64,000 nt of DNA from Todiramphus chloris collaris (taxonomy: Eukaryota; Chordata; Aves; Coraciiformes; Alcedinidae), in NCBI GenBank assembly GCA_025345505.1, contig JANVCC010000020.1, positions 53,245,523 through 53,309,522 of the forward strand. Reading direction: 5' to 3'. The notes under the pieces are model-generated. The model was not told the origin of the DNA and did no database searches. It worked only from the letters and a program-made list of their open reading frames with translations. Shown here piece by piece: positions 61,538-64,000 of this stretch. Both the position numbers and the translations under genes were made by a program. The number at the start of each line of letters is the position of its first letter. The first letter of the stretch is position 1.

Positions 61538-64000
61538 TCTCTTCACCAAGCTGCCAGTTATTCATCATTAAAGCTTTGTGAAAATGGCAGTACATGGAAA
61601 AGGAGCTTGAAGGAGAAGGAGAAGGAAGAATTTTCAGCAACAGGTAATTTTCATTAATTTTGGTGGTATGGAGAAGAATGAGAAAAGCATTTTATGTGTT
61701 TGTGGAAGAGGAAGAAGGGTCTTTTGAGTAGAATCTTCTAAAATGTTGACTGCCAGCTTTTGACATCTTTCTTCTTAACACTCGATGGAAAACAGCTTTT
61801 TGTGTAACTTGAGAATTGAAATTGATTATTTTTAGTAATCCCTTGTTCTGACCCTCAGCTGACATGATTTGGTTAACTGTTTCACTTGTATACTCTAGAC
61901 TCTTTCTTGCGATAACAAAGATAATTAGTAACATAGAAGATGCAGGAGCAAATGCAGGAAGCACAACTTACAGTGCATTGACAGCATCCCCTGAGGTGCC
62001 CATGAATGCAGAAACATTTGTAATATTCCATTTCTGTGGGAAGCTTTGATGCAGAAGTTAACAGTCAACTTGCAGCACCCAGGCAGTTTGCACATTTAGG
62101 GCCATTTACAATGTGGACGAGCTTATTACATTTCTTTGTACATTGATGCAGGAATTGAAGTAAATCTCAAGTAAGTATTCCTGTACATGTACTAAATAGA
62201 TCTTGGAAGACTACTTTTGCCAGTTGTTGCACTAATTAATTGTCTGGCTATGAAAACAAATCAAAACCATTGCAACAATCGAACTCAAACTCCTGAACTC
62301 CAGCAGTTCATTTGCCTTTGTAGTGCCTCACACACCCCCTTTTGAGGACTAAATTTGAGATGAGTCCTAAGCTGATATTGTGACTTGCTAGCTTTTAAAC
62401 ATATTCTCTGTTTTTATAAAGCAAAAAACTAATTGAAGGCTAACACTGTAAATTAAATCTCTGAACTATTTACAAAAAGAGATACATCACACTGAAAAGA
62501 AGCTTGCAGTCAGCCGGATCTAGAAAGTGTATTTTCCTGATGTGTGCAGAAGAACTGTTTTGCAGTCTGATATCTTATTGTGTACAAGCTGTTTTGTATA
62601 AACAACTAAGAATTTAGATGCTGTTGCTAATTTTGCTAATTGCAAATTTCCTGTTTTATTTTCTATCTACAGCTCTTCATGTCCTTCACTAAGTGGAAAC
62701 TCGTCAAGATTATTGTGCTCAACTTGGAGGAGCATATAAACTAGGCTTATGAAGCACAATCGATTAGTATACGAAGTAACTGCCAAAGAAAGAACTCAAG
62801 AAACACATTTTTATGGATAAATCTGCAGAAGAAATAAAGGCTTAAAGTCCATTAATAGCTTATCCTTAATCAGTAAAAAGGCACAGCTTCTACAGAAGGA
62901 GCAAGAGAGGATAATGAGGATAAAATATAAACTTCGGCAATACTTTGACATGTTATGACTTCTCTCTAGTAAACTGATATTTCTGAAGTATTCAGAATTT
63001 GGTCAGCCTTCTGTTAGTAGACTTGACTCTTCCTTGATTTGTAGTTATTTCTGTCCCCAAGTCATGATTTTGCTGCTGTTCACCCAGCAGTTAACCTGTA
63101 GGGATCTAACAGCATTCAAGAAAATTTCAAGACTATTCTAAAAGCTTAAGGCTATTGAAAATATCCCTATTATTCCAGCCACTTGTTCTAATTGTGTAAT
63201 TTGAGAGAAGAGCTGAACTTCAGAAGTGTGGCAGTAATACCCAGATGCAGCGGAGGAAAGTATGTTTTATACTGGGCATAAGTGCCAAGTAAATCTGTTG
63301 TGGAGTGTTGATGCTGTACAAGCTGCATTTTGTCAACAACCCACGTGTCACTTGTTTCTAAATGTGCTAATATGGTATATATGCAAGGATATTCTCCCTT
63401 TGTGTGAGGTGTGTTAAATAAGTATCTGGCAGGAAATGCTAATATTATTATGAGTTTTAGCTGGCAGTCTTAAGAGTTCTATCAAAACCTTATTACTCTA
63501 TTTGTATCAATCAACTTTTCTGCATCAGAGGTGAAATGGCAAGCCATTTGGTGATTTTGCAGTGATTTTTGTCTTTATGAATGAGTATCACCCTAAGACT
63601 AAAATGAAAAAGTCAATGCAGTGTTATTTTGCTGAATAAGGTTTGTAATTAGATCATCTTTTGCAATAATCGTCAAATTGTCTGTTAGTGCATCTGATCA
63701 CAAAGTAATATTTTCCAGCATTCCTTAGAATGCTTCCTAGTCCTCATGTTAAACTTCGGTAATTCTTTGCATTAAAACTGTACAGATGAAAATGTGTACC
63801 TGATTTATCTTTTTGTTCTTAAACGGCTCATTTGATACTTTACGAAGTCTCATAGCTGTGCTTCTCCCTCACTTGTTTTCGCAACACAATGTGGATATAG
63901 CTCTAGACTTTATATCTTATTCACGATGTACCTGTTCTTAAACACCAACAAAATACTCATCCTATTTAGCACTTGTTTTTCTGGGCTTATATTGTGCCTC

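Larger units (their letters stand above)
43005..64000 (+). other. PPP3R1: PPP3R1 intron 1 (5' part, continues beyond the window)
   Basis: Starts with the donor GTGAGG. About 21 kb without a recognisable coding exon. It contains the rest of the CpG island, a short CR1 tail (46758-46870), a long inverted duplication (49003-50240) and several low-complexity tracts. The + strand appears T-rich over A in many stretches, as is usual for the non-template strand of a transcribed vertebrate gene. The 60-100 codon frames scattered through it have no support. Confidence 0.7.

Noticed and set aside
13000..64000. tRNA, snoRNA or microRNA genes and CRISPR arrays
   Set aside because: Looked for characteristic motifs by eye and found nothing convincing. 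A covariance-model scan would be needed to exclude small RNA genes.

Overview
This is vertebrate nuclear DNA, almost certainly from a bird. It is AT-rich, gene-poor and intron-containing, has two CpG islands, and its only recognisable interspersed repeats are three truncated CR1 retrotransposon copies (the main avian LINE family). I see no prokaryotic features, no CRISPR array and no clear endogenous retrovirus. The species cannot be fixed from sequence alone. A 10-base run of N marks one assembly gap.

Layout: 1-5.1 kb is intergenic and starts with an old, decayed CR1. 5.12-12.9 kb is the complete gene CNRIP1 (cannabinoid receptor interacting protein 1) on the + strand: a CpG-island promoter, three coding exons (5735-5913, 6588-6732, 11381-11545) encoding 162 residues, and a 3' UTR of about 1.3 kb. 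12.9-42.6 kb is about 30 kb of intergenic DNA with a younger CR1 (21.6 kb), a TA/CA microsatellite (19.3 kb), a 21-bp tandem repeat broken by the assembly gap (25.1-25.2 kb) and a decayed inverted repeat (27.1/28.0 kb). 42.6-43.5 kb is a second CpG island, read as the promoter and first exon of PPP3R1 (calcineurin B, regulatory subunit). In this exon only the start codon is coding, followed at once by a splice donor. From 43,005 to the end is PPP3R1 intron 1, with a short CR1 tail and a large, about 95% matched inverted duplication (arms of about 380 bp at 49.0 and 50.2 kb). The second PPP3R1 exon lies beyond the window.

The two genes are tandem on the same strand, as I recall for mammals (CNRIP1 then PPP3R1), which supports the PPP3R1 call despite the minimal coding evidence. 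Both connect to signalling: CNRIP1 binds the cytoplasmic tail of the CB1 receptor, and PPP3R1 is the Ca2+-binding subunit of the phosphatase calcineurin. Nothing here shows co-regulation.

The signals least explained by ordinary annotation are the long intronic inverted duplication, the 27/28-kb inverted repeat whose left arm keeps an open frame on the - strand, an apparent change of strand composition at the PPP3R1 CpG island that may mark a divergent antisense transcript, and the unresolved 21-bp array. I found no convincing undescribed biological system.
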